Origin: Flavobacterium sp.
GTDB taxonomy: Bacteria > Bacteroidota > Bacteroidia > Flavobacteriales > Flavobacteriaceae
Direction: 5' to 3'
Assembly (NCBI GenBank): GCA_016718345.1
Contig: JADKDN010000002.1
Span: 186,001-250,000, forward strand
Length of the DNA stretch: 64,000 bases
The notes beneath the pieces are model-generated. The model was not told where the DNA came from and ran no database searches. It saw only the letters and a program-made list of their open reading frames with translations. Positions 16,519-26,539 of this stretch are shown here, piece after piece (the stretch's first letter is position 1; every line of letters starts with the position of its first letter). A program made the translations under genes and the position numbers.

Positions 16519-19079
16519 TTGAGAAACACCATTACAAAAATATCATTATTTATTCTAATTGGGATACTTGTATACTCTTGTGCCTTAGAAAAAAAAGTTC
16601 CTAACGGCAAAAACTTTTAACCAAGAATGAAATTGTAGTTGATGGCAAAAACGAAAAGTCTGAAATTGTCACCAATCAATTGTACCAAAACCGAATACGA
16701 ATATCTTAGGCTTTCATCTTAGACTTAACCTATACAACATTGCTAATACCAAGCACGATTCGATTTACAAGGCAAAATTTACAAAACACCCTGAAAAATA
16801 CAAACGAAAATCAAAATGGCTTTCTGCCAAACAAGTAAACAGACTTGGAGAATCCTTTTGGTATGCTGGAATTCACGATTTTCTAGAAAAATCAGGAGAG
16901 CCACCAAGTATTATCGACAAAAAAAGCACCGACAAATCATCGCTACGATTAAAGTCCTATTACTTTAATAACGGGTATTTTAACAGCAAAACTAGTTATG
17001 ACATTGATTCCATAAGCGAAAAAAAAGCAAAAATTAAATACACTATCAATACAGGAACTGCTTTTTTTATAGATTCATTAAAAACAACTATTCTCTCACC
17101 TGCTCTAGATTCATTGTATCAAACGAGAAAATCCAATACCGAAATTAAAATTGGAAATCAATACAAAACAGAAAATTTCAACAATGAAATAGGCCGAATC
17201 ACGTCTCATTTTAGAAACAATGGAGCGTATCTTTTTCAGCAAAACTATATCAGTTTTGATATTGATACCATAAATAAAAAGAATAAGGTAGGTGTCCACA
17301 TGAAAATTAGTGATTATGAATATCGCGAAGGAGATACTTCGAAAACAAAACCCTTTAAATTATACAAAATAAGTGGTGTAAACATTCATACCGATTACAC
17401 CCCAAACCAAGCCAAACAAGAAAAAAGAGATTCTTTAAGAGTTACCTACAACAACTTCAATCTATTCAGTCAAGGGAAGCTAAAATACAGACCAAAGGCT
17501 ATTACAAATGCTGTTTTTATTACAAAGGAGGTCTTTTTTCAGATTACAAAAAACCTTAACTTCACGTTATTTAACCAACTTAAGAGTATTCAACTATCCT
17601 TCAATTCAGTACGATTTAGACCCAAAAGACAGCACTCAAAACTCCTTGATAGCAAATATCTATTTGACACAAAGAAAAAAATACAGTTTAGTTTCTTCAT
17701 TAGATTTAACGCATTCCAACATACAAGATTTTGGAATTTTAGGAACAAGTACGCTTTCTATTCGAAATGTTTTTAACGGAGCCGAGACTTTTGACATTGC
17801 AGCCAGAGGAAATATTGGTTCATCAAAAAATCTAGCAAATCCGAGCGACAATTTTTTTAATGTATTGGAATACGGATTGGACTTGAAACTTCATTTTCCA
17901 AGAATATTTATGTTCTTTAACACCGAGAAAATTATCCCTAAAAGCATGATTCCTTCAACTGTTTTAAGTTCAGGTTATGCCAAACAAACCAATATCGGAT
18001 TGGATAAGGAAAATTTTACAACTATCTTTTCTTACAATTGGACACCAAAAAGAAATACATCTACCAGATTTGACTTGCTAAATATTCAATTCATCAGAAA
18101 CCTAAATACGCGCAATTATTTCAATGTTTACAGTTCGTCCTACAATGCGCTAAATGAATTAGCAAACTCCTATACCAATACCAATCCAGCCTATTTTGAC
18201 GGTGATAAAAACCTAATTATAGAAAGCGGAACAGACGGTTTTATCAATGATGTATTAAACCCAAACTCATCGTTAATTGTAACTACAGAGGATAAAAAAG
18301 AAATTAACAACATAAACGAAAGAAAGATAAGACTAACGGAAAACAATTTAATTTTTGCCAGTAATTTTTCTTTTTCAAAAACAACTAAGAATGACATTAA
18401 AGACGAAACATACTACGGATTCAAATCAAAAATCGAATCAGCAGGTAACCTTCTATCATTAATAACCAAAACATCAAAGCAAATCAACAGTCAAAACGAA
18501 AGCGACGAAATTTTTGGTGTTGCCTATTCACAATACGTCAAAGCCGAATTGGAATACATCAAACACTGGGATTTAAACAGAAACAAAGTACTCGCTTTCA
18601 GGAGTTTTGTAGGTGTAGCCATTCCTTACGGAAACTCCACAAGTGTTCCTTTTTCTCGAAGTTATTTTGCAGGCGGATCTAATGACAATAGGGCCTGGCA
18701 ACCCTATTCCCTTGGTCCGGGAAGAGTAGCCGCATTTAACGATTATAATGAAGCCAACTTAAAAATTGCAGCAAGTGCAGAATTCCGATTTAATTTCTTC
18801 GGACAATTTAATGGTGCCTTATTTGTTGACGCTGGAAATATCTGGAATGTATTAGACAATGTAACTGATGAAAAGGCTGTATTCACAGGACTTTCGTCTC
18901 TAAAAGATTCAGCTATTGGTTCAGGAATGGGTTTTAGATATGATTTTGATTTCTTTGTAGTTCGAATTGATTTTGGTTTTAAAACCTACGTCCCTTCCAA
19001 TGAATCTGGCAAAAAATGGTTTAAAGACTATAATTTTAATGGTGCAGTACTAAATATTGGAATAAATTATCCTTTCTAA
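16519..19079 (+). CDS. tamL: TamL-like Omp85-family outer-membrane lipoprotein, four frameshifts
   Basis: Omp85 assembly factor in the form found in Bacteroidetes, where the TamA equivalent is a lipoprotein. TTG 16519 begins a signal peptide ending in the lipobox LVYSC. Frames then switch at T4 16615-16618, A4 16687-16690, GG 17527-17528 and A6 17548-17553, each read best as one lost base. Joined, the product is about 850 residues: POTRA-like periplasmic part (to about 17500), then a 16-strand surface-antigen barrel. The barrel includes SRSYFAGGSNDNRAWQPYSL (the Omp85 L6 region, RxxW form) and ends LNIGINYPF. No tamB-like gene is next to it. The assignment is firm at family level; TamL versus another Omp85 paralogue is inference. 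Confidence 0.82.
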
Positions 19080-19092
19080 ATTTATAAATTAT

Positions 19093-19100
19093 TATTTTTG
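19093..19100 (+). promoter_or_regulatory. -7 promoter box upstream of fbaA
   Basis: TATTTTTG matches TAnnTTTG, 36 bases before the ATG at 19137. An upstream in-frame TTG (19098) lies within this box, which argues against that earlier start. Confidence 0.5.
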
Positions 19101-19136
19101 TGCACTAAAATTTTTAATCCTAAAAAAACAAACACA

Positions 19137-20204
19137 ATGGCTCATAACATTAAACCTGGCGTTGCAACTGGCGACCAAGTTCAAGAAATTTTCAACTATG
19201 CAAAAGAAAAAGGATTTGCTCTTCCTGCGGTAAACGTAATTGGCTCAAGTACCATTAATGGTGTTCTTGAAACTGCTGCAAAACTTAAAGCTCCAGTTAT
19301 TATTCAATTTTCTAATGGTGGTGCACAGTTTAATGCTGGAAAAGGGTTGTCCAATGCAAATGAAAAATCTGCGATTGCTGGTGCGATTGCTGGTGCAAAA
19401 CATGTTCATACTCTAGCAGAAGCTTATGGAGCAACTGTGATTTTACATACAGACCATTGTGCAAAAAAACTTTTACCTTGGATAGACGGTTTACTAGATG
19501 CTAGTGAAAAACACTTCGCTGAAACAGGAAAACCTTTATTCAGTTCTCACATGATTGACTTATCAGAAGAGCCTATCGAAGAAAATATCGAGATTTGTAA
19601 AGAATATTTAACTCGAATGAGCAAAATGGGAATGACACTTGAAATCGAGCTTGGAATTACAGGTGGAGAAGAAGATGGTGTTGACAACTCTGATGTTGAT
19701 AGTTCAAAATTATATACTCAACCTTCAGAAGTTTCTTATGCTTATGAAGAATTATCAAAAGTAAGTCCACGATTTACAATCGCTGCTTCTTTTGGAAACG
19801 TTCACGGAGTTTACAAACCAGGAAACGTGAAATTAACTCCAAAAATCTTGAAAAATTCTCAAGATTACGTTCAAAATAAATTCAACACAGGGCACAATCC
19901 AGTTGATTTTGTTTTCCACGGTGGTTCAGGTTCTACTGTAGAAGAAATAAGAGAAGCAATAGGATATGGAGTAATCAAAATGAATATTGATACCGATTTA
20001 CAATTTGCATTTACTGAAGGAATTCGTGATTATATGGTTAAAAATATTGACTATTTAAGAACGCAAATCGGAAGTCCTGATGGCCCAGATTCACCTAACA
20101 AAAAACACTACGATCCAAGAAAATGGATTCGTGAAGGAGAAGTAACTTTTATTAAAAGATTAGAAGAAGCTTTCGCTGATTTGAATAACGTAAACACTCT
20201 GTAA
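19137..20204 (+). CDS. fbaA: class II fructose-bisphosphate aldolase
   Basis: Zinc-dependent aldolase joining glycerone phosphate and glyceraldehyde 3-phosphate. It has 355 residues from ATG 19137 (MAHNIKPGVATG), the long FbaA type. Zinc ligands fall in ILHTDHCAKKLLPW and in NVHGVYKPGN and FVFHGGSGST; the last also carries the phosphate-binding glycines. EIELGITGGEEDGVDN is characteristic. Downstream of tamL with its own promoter, followed by the heptamer tract and accD. Confidence 0.97.
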   Translation: MAHNIKPGVATGDQVQEIFNYAKEKGFALPAVNVIGSSTINGVLETAAKLKAPVIIQFSNGGAQFNAGKGLSNANEKSAIAGAIAGAKHVHTLAEAYGATVILHTDHCAKKLLPWIDGLLDASEKHFAETGKPLFSSHMIDLSEEPIEENIEICKEYLTRMSKMGMTLEIELGITGGEEDGVDNSDVDSSKLYTQPSEVSYAYEELSKVSPRFTIAASFGNVHGVYKPGNVKLTPKILKNSQDYVQNKFNTGHNPVDFVFHGGSGSTVEEIREAIGYGVIKMNIDTDLQFAFTEGIRDYMVKNIDYLRTQIGSPDGPDSPNKKHYDPRKWIREGEVTFIKRLEEAFADLNNVNTL

Positions 20205-20262
20205 TTAACAATTAATAATTGACAATTAATAATTTTCAATTATCCATTATCCATTAAAAACT
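20203..20262 (+). repeat. heptamer-periodic tract between fbaA and accD
   Basis: Eight successive heptamers in unbroken 7-base phase: AATTAAC, AATTAAT, AATTGAC, AATTAAT, AATTTTC, AATTATC, CATTATC, CATTAAA (20203-20258). The next heptamer, AACTATG, ends in the accD start codon. The first unit shares its opening AA with the fbaA stop codon, so the tract fills the whole intergenic gap. Confidence 0.8.
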
Positions 20263-21115
20263 ATGGCTTGGTTTAAACGAACAGAAAAGGAATTACTACC
20301 GCTACTGAGGACAAAAAGATGTTCCTAAGGGACTTTGGTATAAATCACCAACAGGAAAAATAATTGATGCCGACGAATTAGCCCGAAATCTTTGGGTAAG
20401 TCCTGAAGATGATTTTCATGTTCGGATTGGTAGTAAAGAATATTTCGAAATCTTGTTCGATAATAACGAGTTCAAAGAGTTGGATGCAAAAATGACTTCA
20501 AAAGACACCTTAAATTTTGTTGACACCAAGAAGTATTCTGACCGATTGAAAGATGCTATGGAAAAAACCAATCTTAAAGATGCTGTTAGAACTGCTGTTG
20601 GAAAATCCAAAGGAAAAGAGCTGGTAGTATGTTGTATGGATTTTGCTTTTATTGGTGGTTCAATGGGAGCAGTTGTAGGAGAAAAAATTGCTCGTGGTAT
20701 TGATTATTCTATCAAAAACAGAGTTCCATTCCTGATGATTTCAAAATCTGGTGGAGCCAGAATGATGGAAGCTGCTTACTCATTGATGCAATTAGCAAAA
20801 ACATCTGCAAAATTAGCACAACTTGCCGACGCAAAAATTCCTTACATTTCATTGTGTACTGATCCAACAACTGGTGGAACAACCGCTTCTTATGCTATGT
20901 TGGGTGATGTGAATATTTCTGAACCTGGCGCTTTAATTGGTTTTGCTGGCCCTAGAGTGGTAAAAGACACTACAGGAAAAGATTTACCAGAAGGGTTCCA
21001 AACTGCCGAATTTGTTTTAGACCACGGCTTTTTAGATTTCATAACGCCAAGAAAAGAATTGAAAGATAAAATCAATTTGTTTATTGACTTAATTGAGAAT
21101 AACGAAATTAGATAA
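20263..21115 (+). CDS. accD: acetyl-CoA carboxylase carboxyltransferase subunit beta, N-terminal frameshifts
   Basis: Beta subunit of the carboxyltransferase that makes malonyl-CoA for fatty-acid synthesis. ATG 20263 begins MAWFKRTEK. Two losses (A run at 20285-20288; G at 20318) displace the frame before the long frame resumes with VPKGLWYKSPTG. Crotonase-fold motifs are CCMDFAFIGGSMGAVVGEKI, ISKSGGARMMEAAYSLMQ and DPTTGGTTASYAMLGD. The N-terminal four-cysteine zinc ribbon of the E. coli protein is absent; the corresponding positions read YKSPTGKIID and VSPEDDFH. Length when joined is about 284 residues. An accA partner is not in the window. Confidence 0.93.
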
Positions 21116-21121
21116 AAAACG

Positions 21122-21151
21122 AAAATCCTGAGAAATCAGGATTTTTTTTTT
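21122..21151 (+). terminator. intrinsic terminator after accD
   Basis: Perfect 10-bp stem AAAATCCTGA (21122-21131) and TCAGGATTTT (21136-21145) with a GAAA tetraloop, then a T run. It sits between convergent accD and the permease gene. Confidence 0.85.
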
Positions 21152-21157
21152 AAAAAA

Positions 21158-22408
21158 TTACATTCCTGTCCTAATCGCTTCAACAGGATCTAATCTAGAA
21201 GCAGAAATTGCAGGTAAAATTCCAGAAATAAGACCAATCACTGCTGCGAGACTGGTTCCTAAAATCATGTTTCCTACACTTAGAAAAAAATCAAAGTCTA
21301 AGGCTTTGGTCAAAACTATGGATATCAGCCAAACCAAAAATAAACCAATAATCCCACCAATTACAGAAAGTATAATAGCTTCAAATAAAAATTGTAGTAA
21401 TATAAACTTGTTTTTAGCTCCTAATGATTTCTGAATTCCTATGAGATTTGTTCGCTCTTTTACAGAAACAAACATAATATTAGCAATACCAAAACCACCT
21501 ACTAACAAGGAAAATCCAGCAATTATCCATCCTACAACATTCATCTGACTAATGATTCCGTCTAAAAAATCTGTAAAGCCCGAGAGCACATTAATAAAAA
21601 AATTGTCAATATCACCTGTTTTTACCCCACGGTAATTCCTTAGTTTTTGAGTCAACTCCGCTTTAAAAGCATCAATATCAACATCTTTCTTTGGTTTCAA
21701 GATAATCACAGGAGTCATAAAGTCAACATTGTCTCCATAAGTTCTTGTTAAAAAATTAGATGGTATAAAAACGGAAGTGTCATTACTATCACCAAAAAGA
21801 CCAGAACCTTGTTTTTTCAATACTCCTATAACCGTGAAATTTTGTCCATACAATCTAACTTTTTGACCTATTGGCTGATCGTTTTGAAACAAATTTTGTG
21901 CAACTTCAAACCCTAAAACTATCACAGAAGCCCCAGAATTAGATTCTGCATCATTATAAAAACGCCCATCTTGGAAATCTAATTTTTGGATATCATCAAA
22001 TTCAGAGGAAACAGGAACTATGTTTAAATCGCTGACTGTCTGCGATTCAAACTTTATGTTTTCTCTTTTAGTGAACAGTTGATAACATAAATTTTCTGCG
22101 CCGTTCATAGAACTTTTCAGATATTGGTATTCTTCATAAGTAACATTGGGAAACTGTTCTCTTTTCCATTGTGGAATTTCTGTTGGTCCAAAAGAGAATT
22201 TCAATAAATAAATGGTGTTTTTATCTAAACTACTCAAATCTTTTTTAATCTTTCTATCTAATGAGTCGACGGCGGCAAGAACTGCAATAATTGAAAAAAT
22301 TCCAATGGTAACACCCAATAACGAAAGTAAAGTTCTCAATTTATTAGTTCGCAAAGCATTCATTGCAAAACCAAAACTCTCTTTAAGCAATCGGAAATAA
22401 ACGACCAT
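21158..22408 (-). CDS. MacB/FtsX-family ABC transporter permease
   Basis: A 416-residue inner-membrane permease. It has an N-terminal helix (about 30-50, GVTIGIFSIIAVLAAVDSL), a MacB-type periplasmic domain (about 55-240), then three helices in the FtsX domain (about 285-310, 335-365, 378-400), ending SRLDPVEAIRTGM, the usual permease tail. Such proteins pair with an ATPase (MacB/LolD type) and act as mechanotransmitters for lipoprotein, peptide or toxin export; no ATPase is adjacent, so partner and substrate are unknown. Divergent from purH. Confidence 0.9.
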   Translation of the reverse strand: MVVYFRLLKESFGFAMNALRTNKLRTLLSLLGVTIGIFSIIAVLAAVDSLDRKIKKDLSSLDKNTIYLLKFSFGPTEIPQWKREQFPNVTYEEYQYLKSSMNGAENLCYQLFTKRENIKFESQTVSDLNIVPVSSEFDDIQKLDFQDGRFYNDAESNSGASVIVLGFEVAQNLFQNDQPIGQKVRLYGQNFTVIGVLKKQGSGLFGDSNDTSVFIPSNFLTRTYGDNVDFMTPVIILKPKKDVDIDAFKAELTQKLRNYRGVKTGDIDNFFINVLSGFTDFLDGIISQMNVVGWIIAGFSLLVGGFGIANIMFVSVKERTNLIGIQKSLGAKNKFILLQFLFEAIILSVIGGIIGLFLVWLISIVLTKALDFDFFLSVGNMILGTSLAAVIGLISGILPAISASRLDPVEAIRTGM

Positions 22409-22519
22409 AAATTGGATGTAAATTAATTGAAGTAAATTTCACTATTTTTTATTCAAAAACCTAACGAAATTCAACTTGAAAGTTAGTCCTCACCTTCAAA
22501 ATATTGTTACAGAAATAGA

Positions 22520-22549
22520 TTGAATTTTATATTTAAAAATTTACTTTTG
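22520..22549 (+). promoter_or_regulatory. -33/-7 promoter upstream of purH
   Basis: TTG (22520-22522), 19-base spacer, TACTTTTG (22542-22549): the best complete match to the Bacteroidetes TTG-N19-21-TAnnTTTG promoter in the window. Transcription would start near 22556. Confidence 0.7.
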
Positions 22550-22595
22550 CACTTTCTAATTTTCCTGTCGATAGATGGGTACAACACAACTACAA

Positions 22596-24123
22596 ATGAA
22601 CACAACAAAAACTATTCAATCTGCTTTAATTTCGGTCTTTTCTAAAGACGGGCTTGAGCCAATTGTTCGCAAACTACACGAACAAAATGTAACACTTTAT
22701 TCCACTGGAGGAACAGAAGATTTTATTAAAAATTTAGGCATTCCAGTAGTAGCTGTAGAAGATGTTACCTCCTATCCTTCCATCCTTGGCGGAAGAGTAA
22801 AAACATTACACCCTAAAATTTTTGGAGGAATCCTAAACCGTCAGGATAATGAAACCGATGTGCAACAAATGGAAGAATTCCAAATTCCACAAATTGATTT
22901 AGTTATCGTCGATTTATATCCTTTTGAAAAAACAGTTCAATCTGGAGCATCTGAAGTTGATATTATTGAAAAAATTGATATTGGTGGCATTTCATTAATT
23001 CGTGCTGCTGCAAAAAACTTTAAAGATACTGTTATTGTTGCTTCGGTTGATGATTACCAATTGTTATTAGATTTGATTTCGACTCAAAATGGGGCAACAA
23101 CTTTAGAAAACAGAAAATTGTTGGCAACAAAAGCTTTTCACGTTTCTTCCCATTATGATACTGCCATTTTTAACTACTTTAATACTGACGATACAATTTT
23201 AAAAACAAGTATCGCTAATGGCCAAATTTTGAGATACGGTGAAAATCCTCATCAAAAAGGTTATTTCTTTGGCGATTTTGAAGCCATGTTCCATAAAGTG
23301 CATGGAAAAGAATTATCGTACAACAATTTGCTTGATGTTGATGCTGCGGTTAATTTAATTTTAGAATTTAAAAACGAAGCCCCAACTTTTGCAATTCTAA
23401 AACACAACAATGCATGCGGATTAGCTACTAGAAATTCTATAAAAGAAGCTTATTTGACTGCTCTAGCTTGCGACCCAACATCTGCCTTTGGTGGCGTTCT
23501 AATTAGCAAATACAAAAATTGATGTTGAAACGGCAACGGAAATCAATACATTATTTTGCGAAGTGGTAATCGCCCCAAGTTATGATGAAAAGGCAATTAC
23601 TATTTTATCCGAAAAGAAAAATAGAATCATTTTAATTCAAAATGATGTAGAGTTACCACAAAAACAAGTACGAACTTGCGTGAATGGAATTTTAGTTCAA
23701 GAAAGAAATGACAAAACCGATACTAAACAAGACTTAAAAACCGTTACAATAACATCCCCAACTTCCGAGGAAATTGAGGATTTGTTATTTGCCTCTAAAA
23801 TTTGTAAAAACACCAAATCAAACACAATTGTTTTTGCAAAAAACAAAACATTAATTAGCTCAGGAACTGGACAAACCTCAAGAGTAGATGCTTTACTACA
23901 AGCAATAGAAAAAGCGAAAACTTTTGGCTTTGATTTAAATGGAGCTGTTATGGCAAGTGATGCTTTTTTTCCTTTTCCTGATTGTGTAGAAATAGCTAAA
24001 CAAGTTGGAATTACAGCTGTTATTCAACCTGGAGGTTCGATAAAAGATGAATTAAGCATTAATTATTGTAATGAAAATAAAGTTGCAATGGTATTTACAG
24101 GAACACGTCATTTTAAACATTAA
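22596..24123 (+). CDS. purH: bifunctional AICAR formyltransferase/IMP cyclohydrolase PurH, frameshifted
   Basis: Last two steps of IMP synthesis. The ATG at 22596 (MNTTKTIQSALISVF) fits the family start; an upstream in-frame ATG at 22575 would add seven residues. The MGS-like cyclohydrolase domain has YSTGGTEDFIKNLGIPVV and GGRVKTLHPKIFGGIL. The formyltransferase domain has ILRYGENPHQKGYFFG, KHNNACGLA and, after the break, ISSGTGQTSRVDAL and DAFFPFPDCVE. The frame breaks at AAA 23508-23510 (one extra A): ...GVLIS joins NTKIDVETATEINTLFCEVVIAP. Joined length about 509 residues is normal. Leads into mreB after 55 bases. Confidence 0.93.
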
Positions 24124-24129
24124 TTTGTT

Positions 24130-24137
24130 TAACTTTG
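24130..24137 (+). promoter_or_regulatory. -7 promoter box upstream of mreB
   Basis: TAACTTTG matches TAnnTTTG, 42 bases before the mreB ATG, so the cell-shape operon has its own promoter after purH. No -33 TTG at the right distance. Confidence 0.5.
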
Positions 24138-24178
24138 TGCGTTAAAAATTTATAACTATTTAAACCCTTAAAAATCGT

Positions 24179-25207
24179 ATGGGATTTTTTGATTTCATGA
24201 CCGAGGATATTGCAATAGACCTTGGTACCGCAAACACTTTAATTATTCACAACGATAAAGTTGTCATTGATAGTCCATCAATAGTTGCTCGTGATAGAAT
24301 ATCGGGCAAAATAATTGCCGTTGGTAAAGAGGCAAATATGATGCAAGGTAAAACACATGAAAACATAAAAACCATAAGACCTTTGAAAGACGGGGTTATT
24401 GCTGATTTTGATGCGTCCGAAAAAATGATTAGCATGTTCATCAAAAGCATCCCTGCTTTGAAGAAAAGAATGTTTACGCCTGCTCTTCGAATGATTGTAT
24501 GTATCCCATCAGGAATTACTGAGGTTGAAATGCGTGCGGTAAAAGAATCATGTGAGCGTGTGAATGGAAAAGAAGTCTATTTGATTCACGAGCCAATGGC
24601 AGCAGCCATTGGTATTGGTATCGATATCATGCAACCTAAGGGAAATATGATTGTCGATATTGGAGGTGGAACAACTGAAATTGCGGTTATTGCCTTAGGT
24701 GGAATTGTTTGCGACAAATCAGTTAAGATTGCTGGTGATGTTTTTACCAATGATATTGTATATTACATGCGTACACAACACAATTTATTTGTTGGAGAAA
24801 GTACTGCTGAAAAAATAAAAATCACCATAGGTGCGGCATTAGAAGAGCTAGAAACACCTCCAGACGACATGTCGGTTCAAGGTCGTGATTTACTAACAGG
24901 CAAACCAAAACAAGTAGATGTTTCTTACAGAGAAATTGCTAAAGCCTTAGACAAATCTATACAACGTATTGAAGATGCTGTGATGGAAACTTTATCCCAA
25001 ACTCCTCCTGAATTAGCTGCTGACATATACAATACCGGGATTTATTTAGCCGGTGGAGGTTCTATGTTACGTGGTCTTGACAAAAGAATTTCACAAAAAA
25101 CAGACTTGCCAGTTTATATAGCAGAAGACCCATTAAGAGCCGTGGTTCGTGGAACAGGAATGGCACTTAAAAACATCCCTAAATTTAGAAGTGTTTTAAT
25201 AAAATAA
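24179..25207 (+). CDS. mreB: rod shape-determining protein MreB
   Basis: Bacterial actin that guides the cell-elongation machinery beneath the inner membrane. It is 342 residues. ATP-binding motifs are IAIDLGTANTLI (phosphate 1), IVDIGGGTTEIAVI (phosphate 2) and IYLAGGGSMLRGLD (adenosine). The N-terminal MGFFDFMTEDI is an amphipathic start typical of MreB. First of mreB-mreC-mreD-mrdA-rodA, tightly spaced and co-oriented. Confidence 0.98.
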   Translation: MGFFDFMTEDIAIDLGTANTLIIHNDKVVIDSPSIVARDRISGKIIAVGKEANMMQGKTHENIKTIRPLKDGVIADFDASEKMISMFIKSIPALKKRMFTPALRMIVCIPSGITEVEMRAVKESCERVNGKEVYLIHEPMAAAIGIGIDIMQPKGNMIVDIGGGTTEIAVIALGGIVCDKSVKIAGDVFTNDIVYYMRTQHNLFVGESTAEKIKITIGAALEELETPPDDMSVQGRDLLTGKPKQVDVSYREIAKALDKSIQRIEDAVMETLSQTPPELAADIYNTGIYLAGGGSMLRGLDKRISQKTDLPVYIAEDPLRAVVRGTGMALKNIPKFRSVLIK

Positions 25208-25219
25208 TACGACTAATTA

Positions 25220-26040
25220 ATGCAGCAAATATTTAATTTTATATTTAAAAACAGCCATAGATTGCTGTTTTTGCTGCTTTTGGGTGTGTCATTAGTACTA
25301 ACAATTCAGGCTCATTCTTATCATAGAAGCAAGATAATAACATCAGCCAATTTCTTTACTGGCGGTATTTATGAAAGAATTAATTCCGTGAGTGAATACT
25401 TGAATTTAAAAGTTCAAAATGAAGAATTAGCCAAAGAAAACGCTCGTCTTAAAAGTATTATTTTTAACACAAAAGACACTGCTTCTATTGCAAAAATTGA
25501 CACTATAAAAGGTGTTAAAAAGCAAACATTATTGTGTCAAAAGTGATTCATAATTCCTATAATGTTTATGAAAATTATATTACTATCAACAGCGGTGAAA
25601 CTGCGGGCGTAAAACCAGATATGGGAGTAGTTAACAGTTCTGGAATTATTGGTATTGTAGATAAAACCTCAAAAAATTACGCCACTATAATTAGTATTCT
25701 AAATGTAAAGTCTCAGATAAATGCTAAAATCAAAAAATCAAATCATTTTGGTTCTTTAGTTTGGAATGGAAAAAGTACCGGATTTGTTCAGCTAATAGAT
25801 GTTCCTAGATTAGCATCTGTCCGAAAAGGGGACACCATTGTTACAGGTGGACAATCTGTAATTTTTCCTGAAAATATTGGAATTGGTACTATCGACAAAA
25901 TTTACACCGATAACAAAACTAATTACTACACGCTAAACGTAAAACTTTTTAATGATATGACTAATCTAGGTCATGTGTATATTATTAAAAGTAAAAACCG
26001 TGAAGAGATTCAAAATTTAGAAAAAAGAGAAGATGAATAG
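25220..26040 (+). CDS. mreC: rod shape-determining protein MreC, frameshifted
   Basis: Bitopic elongasome protein linking MreB to PBP2 in the periplasm. There is a membrane helix at about 12-30, a coiled coil at about 55-80 (LNLKVQNEELAKENARLKS), then the two beta-barrel domains (GETAGVKPDMGVVNSSGIIG; RKGDTIVTGGQSVIFPENIGIGTI). The frame breaks at TT 25529-25530 (one T lost): ...KGVKKQTF continues IVSKVIHNSYNVYENYI. Joined length is about 273 residues, normal for Bacteroidetes. Overlaps the mreD start by 8 bases. Confidence 0.92.
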
Positions 26041-26539
26041 CGCTATATTAGTAAATATTGTTCGATTTATTCTGCTATTGGCAGCTCAAGTTCTCATTTT
26101 CAATAACATGAATTTCTTGGGTTACATTAATCCGTATCCCTATATATTGTTTATCATACTATATCCTGTAAATGGTAATAAATACGGCATTTTACTCGCT
26201 AGTTTTATGTTAGGAATTATAATGGATATGTTTTGCAATTCGGGAGGAGTTCATGCCGCTTCGTGTATTGCTTTAGCTTACTATAGACCTTATATCTTTA
26301 AATTCTCTTTCGGTTTAAGTTATTAATATCAAACCGTAAAATTAAATGATGTATTAACTCCTGAACGGTTTTCTTTTATATTAATTGCAGTAGTAATTCA
26401 CCATTTCACATTGTTTATACTTGAAGTTTTTAGATTAAATTTTCTTTGGGAAATCCTACTCAAAACCTTCCTAAGTACAATTTTTACCATTATTCTTTGT
26501 GTTATTATAATATATATTATTAAGCCCAACAGACGATGA
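26033..26539 (+). CDS. mreD: rod shape-determining protein MreD, interrupted by an in-frame TAA
   Basis: Polytopic elongasome protein with about five helices. ATG 26033 overlaps mreC by 8 bases. After 97 residues (...KFSFGLSY) TAA at 26324-26326 interrupts, yet the very same frame continues as YQTVKLNDVLTPERFSFIL through two further helices to TGA at 26537-26539, which overlaps the mrdA ATG as ATGA. So the only lesion is a single nonsense codon, at a position expected to hold a residue such as Glu (GAA). Full length would be about 168 residues, normal for MreD. Either a substitution or sequencing error, or a genuine truncation. Confidence 0.85.

Noticed and set aside
20203..20265. CRISPR array or classic tandem repeat
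   Set aside because: Units are 7 bases, drift in sequence and have no spacers; no cas genes are present.
25500..25560. Programmed ribosomal frameshifting in mreC and similar genes
   Set aside because: Too many unrelated housekeeping genes are affected, at ordinary short homopolymers without slippery heptamers or conserved stimulatory structures.
26324..26326. Stop-codon recoding (selenocysteine or pyrrolysine) in mreD
   Set aside because: The codon is TAA, not TGA or TAG, and MreD is not known to use recoding.
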